Positions 25,337-34,005 of a stretch of 52,002 nucleotides of DNA are shown here, piece after piece. The DNA is from Solirubrobacterales bacterium (GTDB lineage Bacteria; Actinomycetota; Thermoleophilia; Solirubrobacterales; Solirubrobacteraceae). The notes under the pieces were generated by a model. It searched no databases. It saw only the letters and a program-made list of their open reading frames with translations, and had not been told where the DNA came from. The translations under genes and the position numbers were made by a program. The stretch covers positions 1-52,002 of the forward strand of contig JAOPZW010000134.1 in the NCBI GenBank assembly GCA_025963905.1, read 5' to 3'. The first letter of the stretch is position 1. Each line of letters opens with the position of its first letter.

Positions 25337-28147
25337 ATGAAGGCTGCGACCATGTTCCTTACCGCCGCGCTTGTCGGCGCTTTCGCCGCCCCGGCAAGCG
25401 CGCTGCCGCTGAGGCGTCCGCCCGAAGCGCCATACCTAGTCGGAGTCCGTGGTGGGGCAGCTCTCGTACCGGCGGCAACCGCTGACTTGCTTGGCCGCCT
25501 GACGATCGCCGACCTCCAGACGCTGCGCGATCGCCGTGTGGGGCCAATCGCCCGCGCTTATCTGGCTGGACGCCGACAGCAGGATCGCGCTCGGGCACTC
25601 CGGGCCCTCACGCCGGCTGTCCGTACTGCGGCAACCCGGCTGCGCGCGGCGAGCGACGAGATTCGCTCAGCGGGCGGGACCATCGTCCGCGTCAATCCGC
25701 TGGCGGGGACGCTCGAGGTCCGCCTCAACGCGCGCGCGGCCGGGTTCGTTCGACGCCTGCACCAAGTCACGGGTATCGAGCCTGCCCCGTCGCGACGCGA
25801 CATGGGCCTGAGCAGTGCCGCGGACGCCGTCGGAGCCTTCACTTGGTGGAACGCTGGCTTCACGGGCGGCGGCGGTGCGTCGGACGTGAACCCGACCGAC
25901 TTGCTCATCGACTCCGACAAGATCACTCAGGACCATCCAGCCTTCGCCGGCGTTTCATTCGTGACCCCCCCCGGCGCGGCGCCGGGGTGCGACATCGCGA
26001 GTCTGAACTGCTTGCACGGTACGTGGGTGGCCGGCATGGCGCTCTCCAAGGGCGTCGCAGCGTGCCCGACCGCGGCGGGCTACGCGTGCAATCCCGCCGA
26101 CGTAGACCCGAACCATCAGGGCACGGCCCCGGGTGTCGACAAGGTGCTCGACGACGGGGACATGGGCTCCTACCAGAACTCTGCCTACAGCGGGATTACC
26201 TGGGCTCTCGGCATACCCCAGGCCGGTCCCAGCGGGACGATGCCGGGTGCCAGTGACCCCGCCGAAGTGCTCAACGGCAGCTACGGTGCCACCAGCGCGG
26301 GCGATGATGTGGGGGCACAGAGCATCGATCGCCTGACTGCCACGTACGGGTTGATGCAGGTGTACGCGACCGGCAACGGCGGGCCGGGCGTCTCGACGAT
26401 TGACTGTTCGGCGTACGACGCGATCTGCGTTGGCGCCTACGACGCCCAGAACGTTGGGGATGCCTCCGATGACTTGCTGGACGGCTACAGCTCGCGCGGT
26501 CCCACGACCGACGGGCGCAAGAAGCCGGACATAGTCGCCGTCGGCGATGCAAGCACCACACGGGCGGACTGGAAGACCACGAACTCGTTGTGGCGCTTCC
26601 AGCAGGGCACGTCGCTTGCTTCCCCGCAGGTGGCCGGCGCCGCAGTGCTGCTCGAGGGGTCGGGCATCACGGACCCGACGGCGGTCAAGGCGTTGCTCAT
26701 CGACTCCGCGAGCCCGGGTCGCGCCGCGTCGACGTCAGCCATGGGCACCCAGACCGGCTGGCAGCCCGATTGGGGCTGGGGCGAGCTCAACCTCACGCAG
26801 GCATACGCCGAGCGTTCCCACTTGGCCACGGCCAGCGCAAATGAGGACGTTCCGCGCTTCTACGCCGCGACATCGCAGGCTGCTGGCGATCGCGCGACGC
26901 TCGTGTGGAACCGGCGCGTCACCGGGACGTCGCCTGGCGCGCAGGCCGCTCATCCGCTGACGAACCTCAACCTGCTCGAGCGAGACGGGGCGACGTGTGC
27001 GACGCGCAGTTCGAGCGAGAGCACGGTCGACAACGTCGAGCAGGTCCGCTCGCCCGGTGCCGCGAGCGTGCTCTACGAGGTGCGAGCCGACAGCGCTGTC
27101 GACGGCATGAATTCGGAACCATTCGCGATCGCGTCGACGCGTCAGATCACCCCGCTGACGAGCCCGCAGCCGGAGCTCGACGTCCACGTCGGCGACCCGG
27201 CGATCAAGAGCGGCGCCACGACGACGGTGACCGTGACAGCCGTAAATCCCTCCGCCGATCTCGGCGGGGGCCAGCTCAACGTCGCCCTCCAGCCCGGCAG
27301 CGGCCTCGAGGTCATCTCGGGCAACGGCAGTGGCAGCGCGTTTGCCGCCGGTAGCCAGCAGACCTTCCAGTTCGTTGTGCGCGCCACGGGCGACGGCCCG
27401 CGGACCTTCGACGTCACCGCCTCGACGAGTGTGTGCGGCGACGCGATCGTCGGCCGCGCCGCCGGCGCGCTGACGGTCGACGGGACGGGCCCGCAGGCGT
27501 CGATCACCGTCCCGGCCGGCACCCAACCCGCGGGGCCAATCGGTGTGTCCTGGCCCGCCACTGACCCGTCGGGCGTGGCCGCCTACGATGTCGACGCGTC
27601 CGTGGACAACGGCGCGTTCACGGCGTGGCTCGCGGGCACGGAGCAGACCTCGGGCGCCTACAGCGGTGAGGCGGGTCACAGCTACCGCTTCCGCGCCCGC
27701 GCCACCGACAAGCTGGGTAACCTTGGCGCGTGGGCGGACAGCGCGACCGTCACGATCCCGGCGCTGACGCCCGGCCCTAGTCTCGGTCCAAGCGCCGGGC
27801 CGGGGCCCGTCCCACAGCCGGGCAAGGTGTCGCTCAGCGCCCGGCTGTCGCTGCCGATCCTCTCGCGGACGCTCGCCAGCATGAAGGTCACGGGCACGAC
27901 CACGAGCAAGGCCACGGGCAAGATCAAGGTGACCTTCCAGGTGCGCGTGCGCGGAAAGACGACCACGATCGCCAAGGCGGTGAACGTTATGGCGGGCCGG
28001 TTCACTGTCACGCTGAAGCTCCCGGGCAAGGTGCGCATCTGGCGTACGGGGACGCTCAAGGCGGCCTACGCCGGCAGCGCGGCCGTCACGGCTGGCTCGA
28101 CGACAAGAAGGGTACGGCGCTCGGGTGCCCGGGTGCGGTCAGCCTGA
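25337..28147 (+). CDS. Secreted subtilisin-like serine protease (S8)
   Basis: The product is about 936 aa with a signal peptide (MFLTAALVGAFAAPASA). The S8 triad is visible: Asp192 in LLIDSDKITQDHPAF, His227 in LHGTWVAGMAL, and Ser426 in QGTSLASPQVAG. Asn-containing NGSYGATSAG and ATGNGGPG fit the oxyanion and substrate-loop regions. A propeptide-like stretch (about 25-180) precedes the domain. After about 480 come beta domains (a CARDB-like segment near 610-710, Ig-like near 720-800), a Pro/Gly linker (PGPSLGPSAGPGPVPQPG), and a basic C-terminal Ig-like domain ending RRVRRSGARVRSA. It probably processes or degrades extracellular proteins; its neighbour, the Ig-like protein, lies 150 bases upstream. 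GTG 25,334 is an alternative start. Confidence 0.85.
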   Translation: MKAATMFLTAALVGAFAAPASALPLRRPPEAPYLVGVRGGAALVPAATADLLGRLTIADLQTLRDRRVGPIARAYLAGRRQQDRARALRALTPAVRTAATRLRAASDEIRSAGGTIVRVNPLAGTLEVRLNARAAGFVRRLHQVTGIEPAPSRRDMGLSSAADAVGAFTWWNAGFTGGGGASDVNPTDLLIDSDKITQDHPAFAGVSFVTPPGAAPGCDIASLNCLHGTWVAGMALSKGVAACPTAAGYACNPADVDPNHQGTAPGVDKVLDDGDMGSYQNSAYSGITWALGIPQAGPSGTMPGASDPAEVLNGSYGATSAGDDVGAQSIDRLTATYGLMQVYATGNGGPGVSTIDCSAYDAICVGAYDAQNVGDASDDLLDGYSSRGPTTDGRKKPDIVAVGDASTTRADWKTTNSLWRFQQGTSLASPQVAGAAVLLEGSGITDPTAVKALLIDSASPGRAASTSAMGTQTGWQPDWGWGELNLTQAYAERSHLATASANEDVPRFYAATSQAAGDRATLVWNRRVTGTSPGAQAAHPLTNLNLLERDGATCATRSSSESTVDNVEQVRSPGAASVLYEVRADSAVDGMNSEPFAIASTRQITPLTSPQPELDVHVGDPAIKSGATTTVTVTAVNPSADLGGGQLNVALQPGSGLEVISGNGSGSAFAAGSQQTFQFVVRATGDGPRTFDVTASTSVCGDAIVGRAAGALTVDGTGPQASITVPAGTQPAGPIGVSWPATDPSGVAAYDVDASVDNGAFTAWLAGTEQTSGAYSGEAGHSYRFRARATDKLGNLGAWADSATVTIPALTPGPSLGPSAGPGPVPQPGKVSLSARLSLPILSRTLASMKVTGTTTSKATGKIKVTFQVRVRGKTTTIAKAVNVMAGRFTVTLKLPGKVRIWRTGTLKAAYAGSAAVTAGSTTRRVRRSGARVRSA

Positions 28148-28308
28148 TTCAGTCACGCGGGTGGAAGCCGCCGCCGGCCGGCAGCTCGCGCTTCACGAGC
28201 TCGGCCGACTCGACCAGGCCGCAGTGCTCGTGATAGGCGACCCGCAGTGAAACGGCGGCCAGGTGCCGAGCCGTAGCAGGTCGGGTCTCGCCGGCCGGGC
28301 GACTATTC

Positions 28309-28363
28309 GATTGTCTGCTGGGGATCGCTGGGCGAGGCTGCGCGTCGCTTAGTGCGCTGACTG
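28309..28363 (+). repeat. Upstream repeat copy B
   Basis: This is the second copy of the element of about 55 bases seen at 1,709-1,762 (TTCGATTGTC ... GGGCGAGGCTGCGCGTCGC ... TTAG). It ends about 63 bases before the start of the secreted cassette. Bases 28,148-28,308 and 28,364-28,425 contain no gene. Confidence 0.5.
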
Positions 28364-28425
28364 ACACGAGTGCGCTGGGCGGATTCCGAGCTTAGCTAGC
28401 TCATCCCAACCTGTAGAGGAGCGCG

Positions 28426-28872
28426 ATGGACATCTCGACTGCGACATCCTTGCGGCCGTCAAGCCGTGACGGCAGATCTGCACGACCCAGGGAGGGCGAC
28501 TCGAACGGTCCCGCATTGCGCGCTCGACACGCGCTTGTCTTTGGTTTAGGCCTCGCGCTGGTTATCCTGGCGCTGCATGCCGCGACCGCCTCGGCAGGAC
28601 AGGTGAACTACTGCGGCATTCTGGTCGCGCCCTATTCGCCGTGCACGTCATCGACGAGCGGCGTCTACAACTACAATGAAGCGAGCTACCCTGGTACCGG
28701 TACCGTCAGCGTCTGCGAGAAGGTTTACGACCAATACGGTCTCGTGAGTCGATTCTGTCATGACAACGTCGCTGGCAGTGGCGGGCAGATCGGCGTCTCT
28801 CGATATTTCGACATGTACGTCGGCAACAACAGCGGCAACCAACACACGGTCGATGGGAAGGGGCTTTACTAA
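28426..28872 (+). CDS. Small secreted Cys/Tyr-containing protein, cassette 1 gene A
   Basis: The product is 148 aa, with a good ribosome site (GAGGAG) before the ATG. A hydrophobic span at about 34-57 (LVFGLGLALVILALHAATAS, then AG) acts as a signal peptide with a long charged N-region. The mature part of about 90 residues has Cys in NYCGILV, YSPCTSS, SVCEKVYD and RFCHDN, likely two disulfides, plus many Tyr/Gly/Ser. Its TAA overlaps the ATG of the next gene (TAATG). A similarly built pair lies at 49,192-50,216. Function is unknown; bacteriocin, adhesin or surface structural peptide are all possible. Confidence 0.65.
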   Translation: MDISTATSLRPSSRDGRSARPREGDSNGPALRARHALVFGLGLALVILALHAATASAGQVNYCGILVAPYSPCTSSTSGVYNYNEASYPGTGTVSVCEKVYDQYGLVSRFCHDNVAGSGGQIGVSRYFDMYVGNNSGNQHTVDGKGLY

Positions 28873-29543
28873 TGTTGCTGTCACGTAAACGTCTCACGCT
28901 TCTGCTGGCGGTGGGCGGTGCTGCGGCCCTCGGCGTGGCCGGCGTCGCCGCCGTTCAGGCAGGCGACGATCACCCCGATGCCATCTACCACGAACCCGCG
29001 TCCGCAGTGCCGCGAGTTTCCGGAGCCGAAGCAGGGGTGACGGACCACGTCGCGCTGTTTCGAGCGGCCAATGCCCGTCGCGGCATGTCCTCGACGTTGC
29101 TGGACCCCCAGATGAAGGCCCACGGCGCAAACGCTGACGCGGCGCGCCTAGCGCTGACGTCACCCAACGGAGCGTCGGTATACCTCGTTCCTGCCGCCGG
29201 CGGCCTCTGCCTCGCCAGCTCCGACAGACGCGAGCGCGGTTGTAGCTCCACCGAAGATGTGCTCGCTGGACGGACGGTCGGCGCGCTGACGTGCGCGGCC
29301 GGACTCCCGCACGATCAAATCGAGCTCATGGGGATCGTTCCCGACGGAGCCAGCGATGTTCACCTGAATCTGACAGACGGCACCGTCCAGCCAATCCCGG
29401 TCAGTAGCAACACGTTCGTGATCGACGTCCCGAAGCGCGACCCGCTCCCCACGACCGTCGGGTTTACGAACGCCGCCGGCGTCGCCGTTGCGGCGAACTC
29501 TTCGGTCCCACGTGACGCAGCAACAGAGCATTGCGTCGCCTAA
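28872..29543 (+). CDS. Secreted ~220-aa protein with VPDG motif, cassette 1 gene B
   Basis: The product is 223 aa, coupled to the preceding gene by a one-base overlap. The signal or anchor is LTLLLAVGGAAALGVAGVAA. The soluble part contains VYLVPAAGGLCLASS, a Cys near GCSSTE, LTCAAGLP, then MGIVPDGASDVHLNLTDG and VSSNTFVIDVP. Three of these blocks (YL-P-LCLA, a later Cys, VPDG-V-N) recur in the product of 49,584-50,216, and the VPDG block also recurs in the anti-sigma-like protein at 46,472. It is a beta-rich extracytoplasmic domain of unknown function, possibly a chaperone or carrier for the small partner. Confidence 0.65.
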   Translation: MLLSRKRLTLLLAVGGAAALGVAGVAAVQAGDDHPDAIYHEPASAVPRVSGAEAGVTDHVALFRAANARRGMSSTLLDPQMKAHGANADAARLALTSPNGASVYLVPAAGGLCLASSDRRERGCSSTEDVLAGRTVGALTCAAGLPHDQIELMGIVPDGASDVHLNLTDGTVQPIPVSSNTFVIDVPKRDPLPTTVGFTNAAGVAVAANSSVPRDAATEHCVA

Positions 29544-29555
29544 CCCGGATCGTGC

Positions 29556-30265
29556 ATGAAGCAGCAGCGGCCCCGATGGTCTGGGCCGCTGAACCGTGCC
29601 TTCGGGGTGCTTGACCCAGACGGCGACCACTACCCACTCGCGGTCTCGCACCTGGAGGATTGCGTGGGTTGCCGCGCGTACGTGCGCTCGGTGCGCCGCT
29701 TGGCGGCCCTCGTTCCGCCCGTCGCACTGCCGCTCAGCCCCGCGGGCGGGGTGCGCTGGCCACGGCGCTGGCCAAGCTGCACATCGCCGTAAGCGTAGGC
29801 AAGAGCGGCCGGGCGGCTTGGTCGACCAGCGCCCGCCCCGCGGGCGGTGGCTCGTCCGCCGCGGGGACGGGGGTCAGCTCGGCCGGCGTGAAGGCTGCAG
29901 TCGCCGCGATCGTCCTTGCCGGAGGCGGCGCGGCCACGGCCGCCATCGCACCCCGCGACGACCACCACCCCCGTCGCCCGGTGGCAACGATCAGCACCTC
30001 GGCCCGTCGGCTTCTGCGGTCCCGCTTGACCGGCAACCCGTCGCGCCTGGCGCGCTACTCGGACGCCGCCGCGCCCACCCCGCACCCCGACCGCAAGAAG
30101 CATCGCGGTTCCCGCGCTGCCGCGATCACCCGCCGCCCGCCGCCCACGCCGCAGTCGATAGCGCCGCAAGGGAGGGCCGCGCCCGTCCCGGCCGTGGCTC
30201 AGCCGCGCATCACATCGACCAGCTCAGGCGGTCCGAGCTCCGGGGAGCTCGGCGTCGAGGGCTAG
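29556..30265 (+). pseudogene. Zinc-finger anti-sigma-like membrane protein, frameshifted
   Basis: From ATG 29,556 the product contains HLEDCVGCRAYVRSVRRLA, the His-x3-Cys-x2-Cys signature of zinc-finger anti-sigma domains, then LVPPVALPLSP. At the GC-rich run near 29,750 the frame changes. The continuation (ALATALAKLHIAVSVGKSG) includes one membrane span (GVKAAVAAIVLAGGGAATAA) and a basic Pro/Ser-rich tail, stopping at 30,265. One indel restores about 235 aa. No sigma gene is adjacent upstream, unlike the usual arrangement. Bases 30,266-30,546 hold nothing supportable. Confidence 0.5.
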
Positions 30266-30546
30266 TAGCCGCCGTCGTCCGGTCGGCCAAAGGTCTCATG
30301 GCCCTCGGCTGGGAGCCTGGGTTCGCTTATCCGGATCCGCGGTCCGGCACTCGCTGCTCGTGTCCCGACGCGCTACTCGCCTTCGCGCGAAGCGCTTCGG
30401 GTCAGCCGTCTTCCGCCGGTAGTCGGCCGACGCCCCTGAGTCCGCTTCCAGTCGGGCGCTCCAATCGACCCCGCTGCGCTTAGACTCGCGGTGCCGAGCC
30501 CGTCCGGCCCGGGTGCGAACGTGTGTTCGTATCCACAGGAGAGCGC

Positions 30547-31089
30547 ATGATGTCATCACAATGGCCCGAAATCGAAGTCGACGATCTCGTCGTCCTGCTG
30601 CTCGGAGCGCCGGGGCCTAGCGGAGAGCGGGGCCGCATCGAGGGCGTGACCCGCTTGGAGAAGCTCGTCTTCCTCATCGAGAAGGAACGCAGGCCCCCCT
30701 GGTTGACCGAGCAGGCCGATTTCATCTCTCACAACTTCGGTCCGTTTTCGGCCAAGATCTACACCGCAGTCGACACGCTAGCCGCCGCTGGGCTGGTGCA
30801 GGACTCGGGGTCGCTGGCCGAGTCCACGGAGGACGCCTGGGAGACGGAGCATGTGATCGGCGAACGGCCCTCAGACCCCTATGCAACGCGAAACTTCGAG
30901 CTCACCGAGCTCGGCCGCCGCTACTACGACGCGCTCATGCAGGAATTGCCGCCCACGGTGTCGACCGAGCTTCAGGAGTTCAAGGCCCGCTTCGCCGGGC
31001 TACCGCTGCGCCAGCTCATCCGGTACGTCTACGAGCGCTACCCAGACTTCACGGACAAGTCCATCATTCGGGACGACGTCCTCGGGTAG
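30547..31089 (+). CDS. Panacea/DUF4065-like winged-helix protein
   Basis: The product is 180 aa. Residues about 35-95 match the pattern of antitoxin-type Panacea and related archaeal/bacterial winged-helix proteins: GVTRLEKLVFLIEKE, then FISHNFGPFSAKIYTAVDTL and AAAGLV. ELTELGRRYYDALMQ and LRQLIRYVYERYPDFTDKS follow. Such proteins serve as toxin neutralisers or regulators. It is the first gene of an operon; its TAG overlaps the next GTG (TAGTG). It could sense or restrain the nuclease-like third gene. ATG 30,547 or 30,550 may be used. Confidence 0.55.
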   Translation: MMSSQWPEIEVDDLVVLLLGAPGPSGERGRIEGVTRLEKLVFLIEKERRPPWLTEQADFISHNFGPFSAKIYTAVDTLAAAGLVQDSGSLAESTEDAWETEHVIGERPSDPYATRNFELTELGRRYYDALMQELPPTVSTELQEFKARFAGLPLRQLIRYVYERYPDFTDKSIIRDDVLG

Positions 31090-31661
31090 TGCCCGCGACG
31101 GCCGCTCAGCCCGATCACCTTGGGACGCTCGGCCTGGCGGTAGCCTGCCTGCTCCCCGCCCTCCCCGCGGGATGGAAGGCCGCCGGGCTCCGCGGCGACA
31201 TCTTCCAGAAGTGGGCCGAGCGTGTCGACGTCGCCCACGCTGGGCTGACCGAGCGAGCGAAGGACGAGCTGCTGAACCTCCAAGCCGAGATCGCTAACGC
31301 CCTCGGAGGCCCCGGCCGGAGCTTCTCCCCGGCTGAAGTCATTGCCGACCCGGTGCCGCTCGTCGACGGCGCCAAGCGCTGCGCCGACATCCTGCGCGCG
31401 CGCGACAAGCTCCATGCCCGCTTTCGCCGCCACCGACGTCTCGGACGCCTGCTGCTGGGCGTCGTCGCCGTCTACGTGCTCGGGTGGATCGTCGCCACCT
31501 TGCACTACAGCGACGTCGTTTATCCGACGTGGGTAGGCATCACCGGAATAGCGGTTGCCGGGAGCGCGGTGTTCGCCGGGGTGCTCGTCTTCATCGTCTA
31601 CGCCACGTGCGAGTCCCAGCTCGCGCGCGCCGAGGAGCTCTCGGCAGGGGAGAGCGCATGA
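31089..31661 (+). CDS. Two-TM membrane protein of the Panacea operon
   Basis: The product is 190 aa. A soluble helical N-terminal part (KWAERVDVAHAGLTERAKDE, LLNLQAEIANALGG) is followed by two C-terminal membrane spans (LLLGVVAVYVLGWIVATLHY and VGITGIAVAGSAVFAGVLVF) and a short charged tail (ESQLARAEELS). No family is recognised. It starts inside the previous stop and ends in ATGA shared with the next gene. A membrane effector or anchor for the complex is a reasonable inference. Confidence 0.6.
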   Translation: MPATAAQPDHLGTLGLAVACLLPALPAGWKAAGLRGDIFQKWAERVDVAHAGLTERAKDELLNLQAEIANALGGPGRSFSPAEVIADPVPLVDGAKRCADILRARDKLHARFRRHRRLGRLLLGVVAVYVLGWIVATLHYSDVVYPTWVGITGIAVAGSAVFAGVLVFIVYATCESQLARAEELSAGESA

Positions 31662-32149
31662 CACCGTCCTACGAGTCGATCGCCGATCTCGCCCTAGCCC
31701 TACAACAGCACGCGATCGCCACAGCGGACAGCGACGGTGAGAACCGGCTGCTCTTGCCGCTGTTGCGCTGGCTGGTCGAGTCCCGCAGGATCAACGCCGA
31801 GACGCGGATCGCGCTCGAGCTGCCCTGGCTCGGACGCCGCGTCGATCTAGCCACCCTGACGAGCACGCGCCGTGCCGCGGCCTACGAGCTAAAGCTGGGC
31901 AGCCTCGGTCGCGCTCTCGAGCAGGCCACCTACAACCGTTCGGTGTTCGACCGTAGCTATGTGGTGACTAGCTCGATGCCGCGCCCGGAGAACCTCGCAC
32001 TTGCGGCCGAGCACGGCATCGGCGTCATCCTGGTTCGCGATCGACAGGTGCGCCGCATCCTGGAGTCCCCGGCGCTGCCACCAACCCCGGAGCTGCGGAC
32101 TCGGCTGCTGTCAAAGTTCACCTCGCTGCGGGCAGCCGGCGGTGTTTGA
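31658..32149 (+). CDS. PD-(D/E)XK nuclease-like protein
   Basis: The product is 163 aa. The restriction-endonuclease-like core is visible in order: LPWLGRRVDLATL (Asp63), AAYELKLGSLGRALEQ (Glu77-x-Lys79, Gln89), then ATYNRSVFDRSYVVTSS and EHGIGVILVRDRQVRRIL. This is a small single-domain version of the fold. It starts in ATGA overlap with the membrane protein and overlaps the following gene by eight bases. The residues support metal-dependent nuclease activity, though some families with this core only bind DNA. Confidence 0.65.
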   Translation: MTPSYESIADLALALQQHAIATADSDGENRLLLPLLRWLVESRRINAETRIALELPWLGRRVDLATLTSTRRAAAYELKLGSLGRALEQATYNRSVFDRSYVVTSSMPRPENLALAAEHGIGVILVRDRQVRRILESPALPPTPELRTRLLSKFTSLRAAGGV

Positions 32150-33347
32150 CGCCTACTCGCACTACGTGGCGTACGGCGCGACCGATCAGCAGACGGCACG
32201 TGACCTGCTGGGCAGTTATGACGGACTCCTCGTCCCAGGTACCGTCGCCGCCTTTCAGCGTGAGGGAACGGGCGGGTTCGTGTTGACCTTATCGGCCACT
32301 GCCGCCGCGCCCGAGTACGTGATCGACTCGCGCTTTCCGCTCTTTCAACAGGCGCTGCTGGCGCCCAAGAAATCCCACGAGGCACTCGCCCTACTTCTCG
32401 ACGACCCGTCGCTCATCTCGGGATACGCCCCCAGCCCCGCAGCGTTCACCCACGAGCGCACGCAGCGGATAGTCAGCGCATGGGTCGACTTCAACCGTGG
32501 CTACCGCACCGACGTGCGGCGCAAGTTCAATAAGTATGCCGAGCGCCTCGGCGAGCCCGTCGAGCCTGCAGACATCCGCGGCCCACACCGCATCCTCGTG
32601 CCATACACGATCTCCACCGGGCCAGCCGATGACTGGTGGCGCGTCTCGGCACAGATGCTCGACCAGGCCCGCCAGCTCGATCCGTCCTGTCTGCGCGTGA
32701 TCGCCACCGAGACGCCGACGCAGCTCAACGCGCTGCTCGAGCAAGTTGACGATGAGCACCTAGTTATCTGGGTCTCTGGGCTGGAGGAGCTCGTCCTCCC
32801 CGCCGACCAGCTGGCCACCTATGCCCGCACGGTCCGCGCCGCCGCAGAGCGGGGACAACAAACCTTCGCCCTCTATGGGGGGTTCTTCCACGTCTTGCTC
32901 GGCGGCCTCGGGCTTCGCGGCGCCTCGCACGGCATCGGCTATGGCGAGTACCGGTCGTGGATCGAGCTGCCCACTTCGGGTCCGCCGCCGGCGCGGTACT
33001 ACCTGCGTCGCGTGCACCGTTACGTCAGCCAGGAGTTGGCCTACCAGCTCTACATGCGCGACCGGACGCTCGTGGAGTGCAACTGCGACGAGTGCAACGG
33101 CCAGCCACCCATCGCGCTGGACTACCACGAACTCATGAAGCACTCGGTTCGCGCGCGGGCCGAGGAGATCGAGGCGTGGAGCCGGCTTGATCCCATCACC
33201 GCCGCAGAGCTGCTCGAGACCGAGCACACGGCGTGGGAGCGCGTGGTGCCCAACTTGGGTCTCCCGCCGTTCCTGCGACCGCAGGCCGAACGCAGCTACG
33301 AGCACCTTTTGCGCTGGGCGCACGCGCTTCGGCTGGCCGCGAGCTAG
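32142..33347 (+). CDS. Zinc-binding, tRNA-guanine-transglycosylase-like protein (tentative)
   Basis: The product is about 401 aa from GTG 32,142, overlapping the nuclease-like gene by eight bases. A CxCxxC cluster (Cys313, Cys315, Cys318 in VECNCDECNG) and His329/His334 in DYHELMKHS recall the zinc site of TGT enzymes, which exchange 7-deazaguanine bases; there the His is about 25 residues on, here 10-15. The end-of-barrel-like FALYGGFFHVLLGGLGLRG then HGIGYGEYRSW, the early SRFPLFQQALLAP-KKSH, and the length also fit a TIM-barrel TGT. I could not identify the catalytic Asp pair with confidence. A base-modification or base-recognition role next to a nuclease would echo modification-dependent defence. 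Confidence 0.4.
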   Translation: MFDAYSHYVAYGATDQQTARDLLGSYDGLLVPGTVAAFQREGTGGFVLTLSATAAAPEYVIDSRFPLFQQALLAPKKSHEALALLLDDPSLISGYAPSPAAFTHERTQRIVSAWVDFNRGYRTDVRRKFNKYAERLGEPVEPADIRGPHRILVPYTISTGPADDWWRVSAQMLDQARQLDPSCLRVIATETPTQLNALLEQVDDEHLVIWVSGLEELVLPADQLATYARTVRAAAERGQQTFALYGGFFHVLLGGLGLRGASHGIGYGEYRSWIELPTSGPPPARYYLRRVHRYVSQELAYQLYMRDRTLVECNCDECNGQPPIALDYHELMKHSVRARAEEIEAWSRLDPITAAELLETEHTAWERVVPNLGLPPFLRPQAERSYEHLLRWAHALRLAAS

Positions 33348-33353
33348 GCTGGA

Positions 33354-34005
33354 AGGAGGTCGAGATACGCGTCGACAGGCTCCCCAAGCGACTATGCGAA
33401 GCACTGATCGGTGCAGCCGTGCAACGCACGGTTCCGGGCGCGGCGCTGTGGGCCCCTACGTTTCACCCACGTGATGGGTTCGGCCCGCTCGAGCCCCATT
33501 CGCTGACTCGCTGCTTCTGCAGTGCTCCCCGGCCGAGCTACGCGTCGGTGGGCCGTCGACCTGGGTGTCGCGCGCGCAACTGGCCGATTACCGGGACCGG
33601 CTGACACTGGCTCCATGGATAGACAGCGTCCGCTTCGTCCTGGCTGGCCCCGAAGCTGACCGGACGCACGTGCCGTCCAACACCCCGACCGATCGATCAG
33701 GCCTCTACGTGGTCAGTGTCCACGACCTAGCTGCCGTCGTGGATCGCCAGCAGCGCGGCAGCATCAGTACCGGCACGCTCACCGAGCTCATGGCGACCCC
33801 GTCGCGGCATGGACCCGGTGCAAGCGCTCGGCCGCTCGATGGAGAGCTCATGGCCTGGATCGCCGTCCTGCCCGATGTTGGAGTGAAGGTTGGAGTTCCG
33901 GAGGCCGATGCTGACGCCGAGTGGGCGTATGGAGGCTTCCATGGGTGGCGCTTTGGGCCGTCGCCCATCGCGGTGGCCTTCGCTGTTTCGCCCGGTGCTT
34001 TCTAG
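33354..34005 (+). pseudogene. Hypothetical protein, possible 5' frameshift
   Basis: The clear coding part starts near 33,510 (LLLQCSPAELRVGGPSTWV), passes VSRAQLADYRDRLTLAPWID, LYVVSVHDLAAVVDRQQRG, LDGELMAWIAVLPDVGVKVG and WAYGGFHGWRFGPSP, and stops at 34,005. A strong AAGGAGGT ribosome site at 33,354 precedes another frame (VDRLPKRLCEALIGAAVQRT), so one indel near 33,495 probably splits a gene of about 210 codons. If not, GTG 33,565 gives 146 aa. No family is recognised. It ends tail-to-tail, overlapping the Shedu-like gene. Confidence 0.45.
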
